Shown here: one piece after another, positions 29,366 to 37,766 of the stretch
Position numbering within the stretch: position 1 is the first letter of the stretch
Layout: each line of letters opens with the position of its first letter
Assembly: GCA_902554885.1 (NCBI GenBank)
Contig: CACDPV010000011.1
Coordinates: 1 to 45,174, forward strand
Origin: Paracoccaceae bacterium
GTDB taxonomy: Bacteria; Pseudomonadota; Alphaproteobacteria; Rhodobacterales; Rhodobacteraceae
Reading direction: 5' to 3'
Length of the DNA: 45,174 nucleotides
Made by a program: the position numbers and the translations under genes
The notes under the pieces: model-generated
What the model saw: only the letters and a program-made list of their open reading frames with translations
Told to the model about the DNA's origin: nothing
Database searches by the model: none

Positions 29366-30259
29366 TAAAAACATATTTTCTATATCAACTTGCTTAATTT
29401 TCTCCCGTTGATCGATTGGTGTTTTTACATGTAGCGCTGATGATGCTTGTGCATACTGTGCTGCAACACTGATGTGTTCACCTTTACAAATAAACGCCGC
29501 AAGTGTTCCAACGAAGCTGTCTCCTGCGCCATGGGTTGATAGTACGTCCACCTTTATGCCAGGTTTTGAAAAAATCTCTCCATCTCTAGAAATGCCCGTA
29601 TAGCCGTCAGCGCCTAAAGTTATAATTACCTCTTTGGGGCCTAAATTTTGTAACTTTTTAAGAGCGTCCAAATCGTCAAATATACCAGATTCCGTGTTCA
29701 GCAGCATTTTAGCTTCCAATTGATTGACAATTAGCAAGTCTATTCGCTCAAAAAAATCTTTGTTAGGGGTTAACGCAGGAGCAGCATTGAAGATAACATA
29801 TGTAGATTTTGGGACTTTTTTTACAATTTTAAAATTTGCATCAGAGTTTATTTCATTTTGCAAAACAAGGACGGATAAGTCATTTGGGACAGGAATATCC
29901 GATAAATCAATTGTTTGGTTTACACCTGATACTACGACCGCTGAGTATATTCCGTCAGAACCAATTAATGCAACGCTCATGCCGCTAGGTTCATCCACCA
30001 TTTTAAGTCGGTCTAAATTTATATTCTGATTTGCGAGAGTATCGTAGATTTCTTTGCCAAAGTTGTCTTTTCCAATGCGCCCTGCCATTAAAACTTGAAC
30101 ACTTATTTTGGCGGCTGCTAACGCTTGATTACCACCTTTGCCTCCAAATCTATATGATACTTTATCACCAAGTAACGTTTCATCCGGCTGTGGAAGTCTT
30201 GATGAGTTAACAATCACATCCAGATGCAGAGATCCTACCACAAGTATTTTGCCGGCCAT
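29354..30259 (-). CDS. PfkB-family sugar kinase, second paralogue
   Basis: A ribokinase-like kinase of 301 residues with GGKGGNQA (39-46) and GAGDSF (244-249). It differs clearly from the kinase at 18468, so it is not a recent duplicate. Its ATG directly abuts the stop of the isomerase gene, so the two are coupled in the GntR - isomerase - kinase operon. The substrate is probably the product of that isomerase. Confidence 0.85.
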   Translation of the reverse strand: MAGKILVVGSLHLDVIVNSSRLPQPDETLLGDKVSYRFGGKGGNQALAAAKISVQVLMAGRIGKDNFGKEIYDTLANQNINLDRLKMVDEPSGMSVALIGSDGIYSAVVVSGVNQTIDLSDIPVPNDLSVLVLQNEINSDANFKIVKKVPKSTYVIFNAAPALTPNKDFFERIDLLIVNQLEAKMLLNTESGIFDDLDALKKLQNLGPKEVIITLGADGYTGISRDGEIFSKPGIKVDVLSTHGAGDSFVGTLAAFICKGEHISVAAQYAQASSALHVKTPIDQREKIKQVDIENMFLLNQ

Positions 30260-31240
30260 TTAATCTTTATTTCCATATAATTCTTGAGCGATTAAGCGTT
30301 GAGATAATGTGGCGTCTTGTCGTTCTATTGCATGATTTAATTCAGAGTTTTGGTATAAACTATCAGCTATTTTTTTTAGTCTGTTAACAATTGAGATATT
30401 TGTATTGGCTTCCTCGATTGGATTTAATCCCGAATGATCTGGAAACGTGTCAAAGTAAATAACACCCTCGTAATTGAGTTTTTTCAATTGAATAAAAAGT
30501 TCAACAGTAGCGACCGGATTGATCGTTCCGGCCATTAAACCATCATCCCGCTTTCCGTACCCATCATTCAAATGAATTCCAAATATTTTTGAATAACGAT
30601 TTGCTAAAAATGCCGAGAAAGCAGGCATTTCACCTGCGTATAATATATGGGCAAAGTCTATAGTGACACCAATATTATCTGCTTCAACCTCTTTAATTGC
30701 GAGTAAAGTTGTAGCCATATTAGGAAGAAGGGCATTAGCTCTAGGTTCATTCGGTTTATATTCTATAGCAACTTTGCAATTCGGATCATGAGCACAGACC
30801 TGATCAAGTGCATATACTGTATTATCCCAAATCGAGGAGTAGTCGGCTTGCATTGGGTAGTCAAACCCATCCTGACCCATCCACAAAGTCATAACATCTC
30901 CGCCCATTCGTTGTAGCGTATCAATTCCTCTTTTGGTTAAGTCTATAGCTTTTTGCCTTATTAATTTGTCTGGGTTGGTGAAAGCGCCAAGAGCAAAAGC
31001 AGGCTCAGAGTAATAACGCATTGCCAATCCATTTAAGGTTAGCCCGTTATTATTAAGTGCTTTTGTAATGTTTTTCTCTTCATTTGGCGAAATATGATCT
31101 GGGAAATTCAAGTCTGCTGCATCCATCCCGTTAACAAGCCCGGCAGCTTCGATCATTCCCAATATGCCTCGATTGTTTGCCAATGACTTAAAAGCGTTAA
31201 GTCTTGCAGCATATTTGGGATGTGTATTGTGATGTTTCAC
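30260..31240 (-). CDS. Sugar isomerase/epimerase-type TIM barrel
   Basis: A 326-residue protein of the xylose isomerase-like TIM-barrel group. Likely metal ligands lie in VAIEYKPNEPR, IDFAHILYAGE, HLNDG and the late FDTFPD segment. This order resembles RhaI-type L-rhamnose isomerases and related ketose-forming enzymes, but shorter relatives include epimerases. GTG at 31240 is the start; GAGG seven bases upstream overlaps the stop of the GntR gene. It probably supplies a ketose to the PfkB kinase behind it. Confidence 0.8.
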   Translation of the reverse strand: MKHHNTHPKYAARLNAFKSLANNRGILGMIEAAGLVNGMDAADLNFPDHISPNEEKNITKALNNNGLTLNGLAMRYYSEPAFALGAFTNPDKLIRQKAIDLTKRGIDTLQRMGGDVMTLWMGQDGFDYPMQADYSSIWDNTVYALDQVCAHDPNCKVAIEYKPNEPRANALLPNMATTLLAIKEVEADNIGVTIDFAHILYAGEMPAFSAFLANRYSKIFGIHLNDGYGKRDDGLMAGTINPVATVELFIQLKKLNYEGVIYFDTFPDHSGLNPIEEANTNISIVNRLKKIADSLYQNSELNHAIERQDATLSQRLIAQELYGNKD

Positions 31241-31249
31241 TATAGTGCC

Positions 31250-31972
31250 TCAACTGTTTTCAAAAAGATGTGGGTGTTCTTTTTCAAGTGGTGTCAGAAG
31301 TAAGATAAGTTGGTTTAGGTGGATTTTCATTTTTTTTCTAGCAAGTTTAACATCACGTTTTTCCAAGGCTTGTATTACAGCCTGATGTTCTTGAAATGCT
31401 TCTTTTTGTCTACCGTCGATCGGTAACAATAGCTGACGTGCTCTGTCGACTTGGACCCAGCCCGTCTTTGTCACCTTCGCTAGATTTTTATACCCTGTAA
31501 AATCCATAATCATACCATGCATCTCGGCATCCAATTGATAAAAACCTTGGTAATCATCGGTGTCAGCTAGGACTTTCTGCAATTTTAAGTTTCTATTTAG
31601 ATCTTTAAGTTGTTGCTCTGAAATTTTGGAGGCAAGGATTTCGATACATGCTAATTCTATAGCTTCCCTCAAAAAGGCACCCTCTATAATGTCCTGCATT
31701 GAAAATTTTGAAACAAATGTTCCTGATTGTGGAACGACTTCTACCAAACCCTCATTTCTAAGCTTTGCTAATGCCTCAGAGACAGGTGAGCGTGATACTC
31801 CCAGTACATTGCAGATATACTGTTTGCGAATTATTTCTCCAGGCAAAAAATTGAGCTCCATTATTGCTTCGCGAATGGCCAGGAATGTTCTGTCTGTGAG
31901 TGATCCTTGAAAATTACCCAAGGTACGTATTTTCGATTTTGTGGTCATAAATTTAATACTTAAGTCTTGCAT
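31250..31972 (-). CDS. GntR-family (FCD domain) transcriptional regulator
   Basis: A 240-residue regulator with an N-terminal winged helix-turn-helix (KQYICNVLGVSRSPVSEALAKL) and an all-helical FCD ligand-binding domain (DAEMHGMI, HQAVIQALEKRD), as in sugar-acid regulators of the FadR branch. ATG 31972 is taken as the start; ATG 31948 is an alternative, and neither has a clear ribosome binding site. It is divergent from the UxaA-family dehydratase, and a perfect 18-bp palindrome lies 21 bp upstream of its start, in the right place for autoregulation and control of the dehydratase operon. Confidence 0.9.
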   Translation of the reverse strand: MQDLSIKFMTTKSKIRTLGNFQGSLTDRTFLAIREAIMELNFLPGEIIRKQYICNVLGVSRSPVSEALAKLRNEGLVEVVPQSGTFVSKFSMQDIIEGAFLREAIELACIEILASKISEQQLKDLNRNLKLQKVLADTDDYQGFYQLDAEMHGMIMDFTGYKNLAKVTKTGWVQVDRARQLLLPIDGRQKEAFQEHQAVIQALEKRDVKLARKKMKIHLNQLILLLTPLEKEHPHLFENS

Positions 31973-31992
31973 TCATCAAAGGATAGCCGATA

Positions 31993-32010
31993 ATACTAAC
32001 ATGTTAGTAT
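31993..32010. promoter_or_regulatory. Probable GntR operator, copy 2 (perfect palindrome)
   Basis: ATACTAACATGTTAGTAT is a perfect 18-bp palindrome in the 91-bp region between the divergent GntR and dehydratase genes. The near-copy at 21011-21028 in front of the transporter genes supports a shared regulator. Confidence 0.8.
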
Positions 32011-32063
32011 AACTCTTATCTAACTGGCAACAGCTACCACAGTCACAGCCGAAAGTATCAGAA

Positions 32064-33587
32064 ATGCATCAAGCGCATTCTACAATTGTTTTAGGTGATA
32101 AAGATAATGTCGCGATCGCATTAAGGGCGATTTTAAAAGGGGACTCGATAAGTGAATTAGGTTTGAGCGCTAGGACAGATATTCCTAAAGGACATAAAGT
32201 TGCTAAACGGGCGATAGCTTGTGGGGAGGCTGTTTTTAAGTACGGTCAAGTAATAGGTAGATCAACAACAGATATTTCTGCTGGTGAACATGTTCACACG
32301 CATAATATTGAATTCACAGATCATAAATCAGGATATGAATTTTCTACAGAAATTCAAAATAAGTCGAATGTCGAGATTAACGAAGAGTTTTTAGGCTATC
32401 ATCGAGATGATGGGACAGTCGGCACTCGTAATTACATTGGGATTTTGACTTCTGTAAACTGTTCCGGAAGTGTAGCTAAATTTGTTGCAGAGGAAGCTGA
32501 AAAAAGTGGGCTGCTAAAGCAGTATAAAAATGTGGATGGGGTTGTCCCAATTGTCCATGGTAGCGGGTGTGGAATGGCTAATTCCGGCGAAGGATATGAC
32601 CTGCTATTTCGAACGCTTTCTGGATACTCACGGAACCCTAACTTTGCCGCTATTTTACTCATTGGTCTTGGCTGTGAAGTAATGCAGATTGCCGACTTAG
32701 TTGGGAAAAGTAGATTACAGAATGAGGAAAGTTTTCGCTATATGACAATCCAAAATGAGGGTGGAACTTCCAAAACAATTGAGCGTGGCGTTTGTATTTT
32801 AAAGGATTTACTCGAATATGCTGACCAATCTAAAAGAAGGCCGTCATCAGTTTCGAAACTTACAGTTGGTTTACAATGTGGGGGATCTGATGGCTATTCG
32901 GGCATTACTGCTAATCCTGCTTTAGGTGTTGCCTCTGATATTATCGTTCAAAATGGTGGTATTTCTATACTGTCGGAAACTCCCGAAATCTATGGCGCTG
33001 AACATCTTCTAACTCGGAGAGCATTGACTGAAGAGATTGGTAAAAAACTACTAGACAGGATCAGTTGGTGGGAAACCTACACGGCTAGAAATGGCGGAGA
33101 AATGAATAATAATCCATCACCGGGTAATAAGCGGGGTGGCTTGACTACGATTCTTGAGAAGTCGCTTGGTGCGGTTGCCAAAGGCGGTGTTTCACCATTA
33201 GCGGGTGTCTTTGAATATGGCGAAAAAATTAATACGCATGGATTTGTATACATGGACAGCCCCGGATATGATCCATGTTCAGTCACGGGGCAAATAGCGT
33301 CAGGTGCAAATATAATTGTTTTTACGACTGGGCGAGGGTCAGTTTCCGGTTATAAACCGACTCCATGTATAAAGTTATCAACCAATACAAGTATGTATTA
33401 TAGAATGTCAGGTGATATAGATTTAGATTGTGGAGACATAATCGAAGATGGTGTTACCCTTGAAGAAAAGGGCAAGCAAATATTTGAGCAAATAGTTAGG
33501 GTCGCATCGGGTCAGAAAACAAAGAGTGAAGAACTTGGGTTTGGTGGTTCGGAATTCGTACCCTGGCAAATTGGTGCAGTTATGTGA
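32064..33587 (+). CDS. UxaA-family sugar acid dehydratase, possible L-fuconate dehydratase
   Basis: A 507-residue dehydratase of the altronate/galactarate family. The N-terminal SAF domain (about 1-95) is joined to the catalytic domain (about 110-507) in one chain, as in E. coli UxaA. Conserved Cys-bearing motifs are GSGCGM, GLGCEV and LQCGGSDGYSG, consistent with an iron-dependent enzyme. These enzymes turn an aldonate into a 2-keto-3-deoxy acid. Here the next genes are an SDR and an aldo/keto reductase rather than uronate genes, so L-fuconate or a similar 6-deoxy acid is a better guess than altronate. The start has no strong ribosome binding site. Confidence 0.88.
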   Translation: MHQAHSTIVLGDKDNVAIALRAILKGDSISELGLSARTDIPKGHKVAKRAIACGEAVFKYGQVIGRSTTDISAGEHVHTHNIEFTDHKSGYEFSTEIQNKSNVEINEEFLGYHRDDGTVGTRNYIGILTSVNCSGSVAKFVAEEAEKSGLLKQYKNVDGVVPIVHGSGCGMANSGEGYDLLFRTLSGYSRNPNFAAILLIGLGCEVMQIADLVGKSRLQNEESFRYMTIQNEGGTSKTIERGVCILKDLLEYADQSKRRPSSVSKLTVGLQCGGSDGYSGITANPALGVASDIIVQNGGISILSETPEIYGAEHLLTRRALTEEIGKKLLDRISWWETYTARNGGEMNNNPSPGNKRGGLTTILEKSLGAVAKGGVSPLAGVFEYGEKINTHGFVYMDSPGYDPCSVTGQIASGANIIVFTTGRGSVSGYKPTPCIKLSTNTSMYYRMSGDIDLDCGDIIEDGVTLEEKGKQIFEQIVRVASGQKTKSEELGFGGSEFVPWQIGAVM

Positions 33588-33611
33588 TGTTTTATAATTT
33601 GGGAGCAGTTT

Positions 33612-34358
33612 ATGAGGCTTAAGGGAAAGACGGCTGTGGTTACTGCGGCGGGAGCTGGTATCGGGAGAGCAACTGCAGTTGCTTTTGCAGAACAGGGGGC
33701 TCACGTCATAGCAACTGATATAAATGATAATTCGTTTGAAGAATTGCAGGGTCTGGGAATGCAAACTTTACAGTTGGATGTTTTAGATGGGAAATCTTTA
33801 AATAGCGTTGCCGAAAGACATAAGGAAGTTGATATTTTGTTTAACTGTGCGGGCTATGTTCATCATGGGTCCATACTAGATTGTGATGACGCGTCTTATG
33901 ATTTCTCGATGAATTTAAATGTAAAAGGGAATTATAAAGTAACAAAGGCATTTTTACCAAATATGCTAAAACGGGAAAATTCCAGCATAATATTTGTTGC
34001 TTCGGCTGTTTCTTCGCTAATCGCTGCGCCAAACCGGTTTATTTATGGCGCATCCAAAGCAGCAGTTATTGGAATGATGAAATCAATAGCAGCAGATTTT
34101 ATAACAAAGGGTGTGAGAGCTAATGCAATATGTCCGGGCACAGTAGAGTCTCCAAGCTGGCATCAAAGAGTACGATCTCAAGCTGCAAATGAAAAAGAGA
34201 TAGAAAGTGTGCGAAAAGCTTTCGTTGATCGGCAGCCAATGGGTAGAATTGGTCAACCAAATGAAATTGCAGAGTTAGCAGTTTATCTCGCATCAGATGA
34301 AAGTTCCTTTGTAACCGGGCAAGCAATTTCGATTGATGGCGGATGGACAAATACTTAA
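33612..34358 (+). CDS. SDR oxidoreductase, probable 2-keto-3-deoxy-L-fuconate dehydrogenase
   Basis: A classical short-chain dehydrogenase of 248 residues. The dinucleotide site AAGAGIG lies at 12-18, Asp36 at the end of beta2 suggests NAD+, NCAG is at 78-81 and the catalytic YxxxK is Y145-K149. The C-terminal ISIDGGWTNT and overall pattern match dehydrogenases that oxidise 2-keto-3-deoxy-L-fuconate to the 2,4-diketo acid. GGGAG precedes the ATG. It lies 24 bp after the dehydratase gene in the same operon, in the order expected for the pathway. Confidence 0.85.
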   Translation: MRLKGKTAVVTAAGAGIGRATAVAFAEQGAHVIATDINDNSFEELQGLGMQTLQLDVLDGKSLNSVAERHKEVDILFNCAGYVHHGSILDCDDASYDFSMNLNVKGNYKVTKAFLPNMLKRENSSIIFVASAVSSLIAAPNRFIYGASKAAVIGMMKSIAADFITKGVRANAICPGTVESPSWHQRVRSQAANEKEIESVRKAFVDRQPMGRIGQPNEIAELAVYLASDESSFVTGQAISIDGGWTNT

Positions 34359-34382
34359 CTCTTCGGAAATTTTAACGGATTA

Positions 34383-35387
34383 ATGATACAAAATATTCCC
34401 AAAAGAAATATCGGTCAGACAAATGTTCAAATAAGTGAATTGGGTCTTGGCTGTGCTCCATTAGGTGGGAATTTGGTCGATCTCAGCCGGGAAGAAGCCG
34501 CCGCCCTCATTTATGCTGCTATGGAAAATGGTATAGAATATTTTGATACTGCTCCTTGGTATGGTTTTGGTAGATCAGAACGTGTTGTTGGTGACTGTAT
34601 TAGGGGCTTTAATTATATTTTATCTGACAAGGTTGGAAGATTGCTTGCGCCTGGAGCTGTGAGTGATCCGTCAAATTATGGGATGGTCGATCCTCTTCCG
34701 TTCAATGTAAAGTATGATTATAGTTATGATGGAATTATCAGAGCTTACGAGGATAATCTTCAAAGGCTTGGCCTCGATAGAATTGATGTCCTGCTAGTCC
34801 ATGATATCGGTGTTTTTCAACATGGCGAACAAAATGAAACTTATTTTCGTGATTTGGCTCAATCAGGATATAGGGCTTTAATTGAATTGAAAGATGCAGG
34901 TCTTGTTTCGGCTATTGGTTTAGGAGTCAATGAAAATCAGATTTGCTTGGATGTAATGAACATCGGTCATTGGGATGTATTTCTATTGGCAGGTAGATAT
35001 ACCTTATTGGAACAAACCGCTTTGGTTGAACTATTTCCGAAGTGTGCTCAGCAAGGAACGAGTATAATTTGTGGTGGCCCGTTCAATTCTGGGGTTTTAG
35101 TTGGCAGGGAAACCTGGAATTACTCAAAGGCGCCAAAAAAAATAATTGAAAAAGCAGCAATATTGGATGAAATTGCCCGAGCACATTCAATTCCACTCGG
35201 TGCCGCTGCAATCCAATTTCCTCTGGCGAATAACATAATATCATCAGTAATACCGGGTCCAAGAACGAAAAGTGAATTACTACAAATCTTGGACTGGTAT
35301 CAGACAAAAATTCCTAACGAGTTCTGGTCTTCTGTGAGGGACAGTGGTTTAATCGACGATCAAGCCCCAGTTCCCAATGTGATCTAA
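34383..35387 (+). CDS. Aldo/keto reductase, probable L-fucose (D-threo-aldose) dehydrogenase
   Basis: A 334-residue aldo/keto reductase with the catalytic tetrad Asp55, Tyr60, Lys83 and His140 and a TIM-barrel layout. The long insert after Lys83 and the C-terminal region (GGPFNSGVL, IPLGAAAIQFPL) are typical of D-threo-aldose 1-dehydrogenases, which oxidise L-fucose to its lactone with NAD(P)+. It closes the dehydratase - SDR operon and would carry out the first step of the route. Pyridoxal 4-dehydrogenase is a close relative and cannot be excluded. Confidence 0.85.
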   Translation: MIQNIPKRNIGQTNVQISELGLGCAPLGGNLVDLSREEAAALIYAAMENGIEYFDTAPWYGFGRSERVVGDCIRGFNYILSDKVGRLLAPGAVSDPSNYGMVDPLPFNVKYDYSYDGIIRAYEDNLQRLGLDRIDVLLVHDIGVFQHGEQNETYFRDLAQSGYRALIELKDAGLVSAIGLGVNENQICLDVMNIGHWDVFLLAGRYTLLEQTALVELFPKCAQQGTSIICGGPFNSGVLVGRETWNYSKAPKKIIEKAAILDEIARAHSIPLGAAAIQFPLANNIISSVIPGPRTKSELLQILDWYQTKIPNEFWSSVRDSGLIDDQAPVPNVI

Positions 35388-35395
35388 TATTTGTA

Positions 35396-36241
35396 TTATT
35401 CGAATTTAACTTTTTGAGTTTGCTGGCCAAGCCCATCAACGTGAAGAGTCATTACGTCTCCATCTTTAAGAAAAATAGGATTTGGTTTCATTCCCATACC
35501 AACACCGGGCGGTGTTCCAGTTGAGATAATATCACCTGGGTATAGTGTAAACAGTTGAGAAAGGTGGGAAACAATTTGTTTTACGTTGAAAATCATTGTT
35601 TTCGTATTACCAGTTTGCATGCGTTGCCCGTTAACATCTAGCCACATATCTAGATTTTGAGGGTCGCCAATTTCGTCTTTCGTTACCATCCATGGACCAA
35701 TGGGGCCAAACGTATCGCATGATTTTCCTTTGGTCCATTGACCTGAAAGTTTGCTTTGAAATTTGCGCTCTGTAACGTCATTAACCAAACAGTATCCTGC
35801 AACATAATCTAGCGCATTATTCTCATCTACGTATTTAGCGGCTTTTCCAATTACCACACCCAATTCAACTTCCCAATCAGTATATTTTGAACCTCTAGGT
35901 GGTATAATGTCGTCGTTTGGGCCATTAATTGCGGAATTGGCTTTCATAAACAAGATAGGGTGTTCTGGTATATCGGCACCTGTTTCTGCTGCGTGATCAG
36001 CGTAGTTCAAGCCAATACACATAAGCTTACCTACTTGGCCAATGCAAGGTCCCAGTCTTGTATCAGCGCTAACGAGAGGTAACGTTGCAGGATCAAGAGC
36101 TTTCAGATCCGCAAGCTTTTCATCATCCAATACTGCACCTGTGATATCATCAACTACTGCAGACAGATCTCTGATATCACCTTCACTATCCATCAGCCCG
36201 GGTTTTTCAAAGCCTGTATCACCGTATCTTAAAAGTTTCAT
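35396..36241 (-). CDS. FAH-family hydrolase, probable 2,4-diketo-3-deoxy-L-fuconate hydrolase
   Basis: A 281-residue fumarylacetoacetate hydrolase-family protein. The metal site and catalytic signatures are seen in CIGLNYADHAAE, WEVELGVVIGK, NDVTERKFQ, KSCDTFGPIGPW and the late STGTPPGVGMG loop. This close type includes 2,4-diketo-3-deoxy-L-fuconate hydrolases that yield pyruvate and L-lactate; many such genes are mislabelled ureidoglycolate lyase. GAGGA lies close before the ATG. It is convergent with the aldo/keto reductase at 34383 (8-bp gap) and lies last on the minus strand behind the second aldo/keto reductase. Confidence 0.87.
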   Translation of the reverse strand: MKLLRYGDTGFEKPGLMDSEGDIRDLSAVVDDITGAVLDDEKLADLKALDPATLPLVSADTRLGPCIGQVGKLMCIGLNYADHAAETGADIPEHPILFMKANSAINGPNDDIIPPRGSKYTDWEVELGVVIGKAAKYVDENNALDYVAGYCLVNDVTERKFQSKLSGQWTKGKSCDTFGPIGPWMVTKDEIGDPQNLDMWLDVNGQRMQTGNTKTMIFNVKQIVSHLSQLFTLYPGDIISTGTPPGVGMGMKPNPIFLKDGDVMTLHVDGLGQQTQKVKFE

Positions 36242-36358
36242 CTCATCCTCAAAAGTTAAGCAGATAGTTAAACATAGCCTTATACATTAAACATTAAATA
36301 CTAAAGGATATATTTTTGGTTTTTGATTTTTGTAAGGAATTCATGGCTGGAAAGTTCA

Positions 36359-37321
36359 CTAGCCAGGTTTATATTCGCGAGCAGCCTCTACATCATGAGT
36401 GGTATAAGGGAGTTTATTAATTTCTTCCCACGCCTCATTCGGGATAATAAATTTTGATAACTCAATCGTATCGCTAACCCTTATGGGTTTTGTTACGCCA
36501 ACAAGAGTAGAGCTAATCCTTTTATCATTCAGTGAAAACTGTAGTGCGGCGGCGGGTAATGGCACATTGTATTTGCGACAAATTTTTTCTACTTCTTTTA
36601 CAGGCTCGAGTTCTTGATCAGTAGCTTCTGAATATGCGATTAGCCGGCTTCTTTCAGTTCCTTTAGCCAAAACACCACTCGCGTAGGGTGCTGCATTGAT
36701 GATGCTAATATTATTTGTATGAGCATAGTTGTACAGCTCATCTGCATTTCTATTAAGAATGGTGAAACGGTTATGATTAATAATAGCATCGAATGGCCAA
36801 TCTTTAACTATTTCAAGCATTAAATCTGTCTTGCCCATTGCTAACCCAACAGTTTCGGCTAGGCCTTCTTCTTTCATCTTGAATAGTTCGGCCAAAGAGC
36901 CATGTTGGCTGGTGATTTCCGTAATGTCTCTACAATGTTCTGGATCGTGGAGATGTAGCAATCCTATGCTATCTACATTCAATGCATCCAGGCTTTCTTC
37001 AATGGACTTGCGTGCTCTTGCTGCATCAAACTTTTGTGTTTCCATGTCACGGTCTAACTTTGTAGAGATGACAAAGTCATCTGGCAAACCGCCCCGCTCT
37101 TTGATTACCTGGCCTATTCTTTTTTCGGCATTCCCGAAACCGTAATTACGAGAGGTGTCAATCAGGTTGCACTCACTGTCAAAAATAGCATTTATAGTTT
37201 CTCTCGCTCGCCCCTCATCCACGCTATAACCATATGTGTCTGGCATGTCCCCCAAAGCTGAAGTCCCAAAGGAGAGCTTAGAAATTCGAATATTCGAATT
37301 TTTTATCCTACTTTTTTCCAT
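36359..37321 (-). CDS. Aldo/keto reductase, second paralogue
   Basis: A 320-residue aldo/keto reductase with tetrad Asp55, Tyr60, Lys88 and His125. It belongs to the same D-threo-aldose dehydrogenase-like branch as the gene at 34383 but is clearly diverged from it. AAGGAA lies six bases before the ATG. With the cupin and SDR genes upstream it may form a second sugar-oxidising set, for example for a stereoisomer. The substrate is unknown. Confidence 0.85.
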   Translation of the reverse strand: MEKSRIKNSNIRISKLSFGTSALGDMPDTYGYSVDEGRARETINAIFDSECNLIDTSRNYGFGNAEKRIGQVIKERGGLPDDFVISTKLDRDMETQKFDAARARKSIEESLDALNVDSIGLLHLHDPEHCRDITEITSQHGSLAELFKMKEEGLAETVGLAMGKTDLMLEIVKDWPFDAIINHNRFTILNRNADELYNYAHTNNISIINAAPYASGVLAKGTERSRLIAYSEATDQELEPVKEVEKICRKYNVPLPAAALQFSLNDKRISSTLVGVTKPIRVSDTIELSKFIIPNEAWEEINKLPYTTHDVEAAREYKPG

Positions 37322-37377
37322 ATAATTTCCTTCAAAAATTATTAAATCGCTACAAATTAAATTTGACTAATTTAATT

Positions 37378-37740
37378 TTAATCCTCTAAATTTTCATAGC
37401 ATTCTGGTAAAAAACGGGGTGTGCACAAGCAGAAGAATTCAAGATCCTCATCGCCAATATTTGAAATCTTTTGAGACGCGCCAGCTGGAATTATAATTGC
37501 ATCACCTAGCTGTAACTCTGCCTTTTCGCCATCTATCTCCAATACTCCGCCACCTCTTTTAATAATATATGTTTCCTCGGTACCATGAAGTCGATGCAAT
37601 TGTGTTGACACGCCTGGCGGAACGCGAGCCACTGCAAGTGAACTTTTGGGGTGTGCTGGGTCGTTTAGAATTTCGAGGATAAAACAACGTTCTGATGTCC
37701 AGAACTCTGAAATGTTCTTGCTATCAATTATTTCTGGCAT
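37378..37740 (-). CDS. Small cupin-domain protein
   Basis: A 120-residue single-domain cupin. The metal motif is seen in QLHRLHGTEETYI and the second motif in GDAIIIPAGASQKISN. Such proteins act as small isomerases, dioxygenases or sugar-acid sensors; nothing here decides which. GGAG is six bases before the ATG. It lies between the second SDR and second aldo/keto reductase genes in one minus-strand run, so a sugar-related role is likely. Confidence 0.85.
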   Translation of the reverse strand: MPEIIDSKNISEFWTSERCFILEILNDPAHPKSSLAVARVPPGVSTQLHRLHGTEETYIIKRGGGVLEIDGEKAELQLGDAIIIPAGASQKISNIGDEDLEFFCLCTPRFLPECYENLED

Positions 37741-37766
37741 AACGAACTCCAGTTATCGGTTATTAA

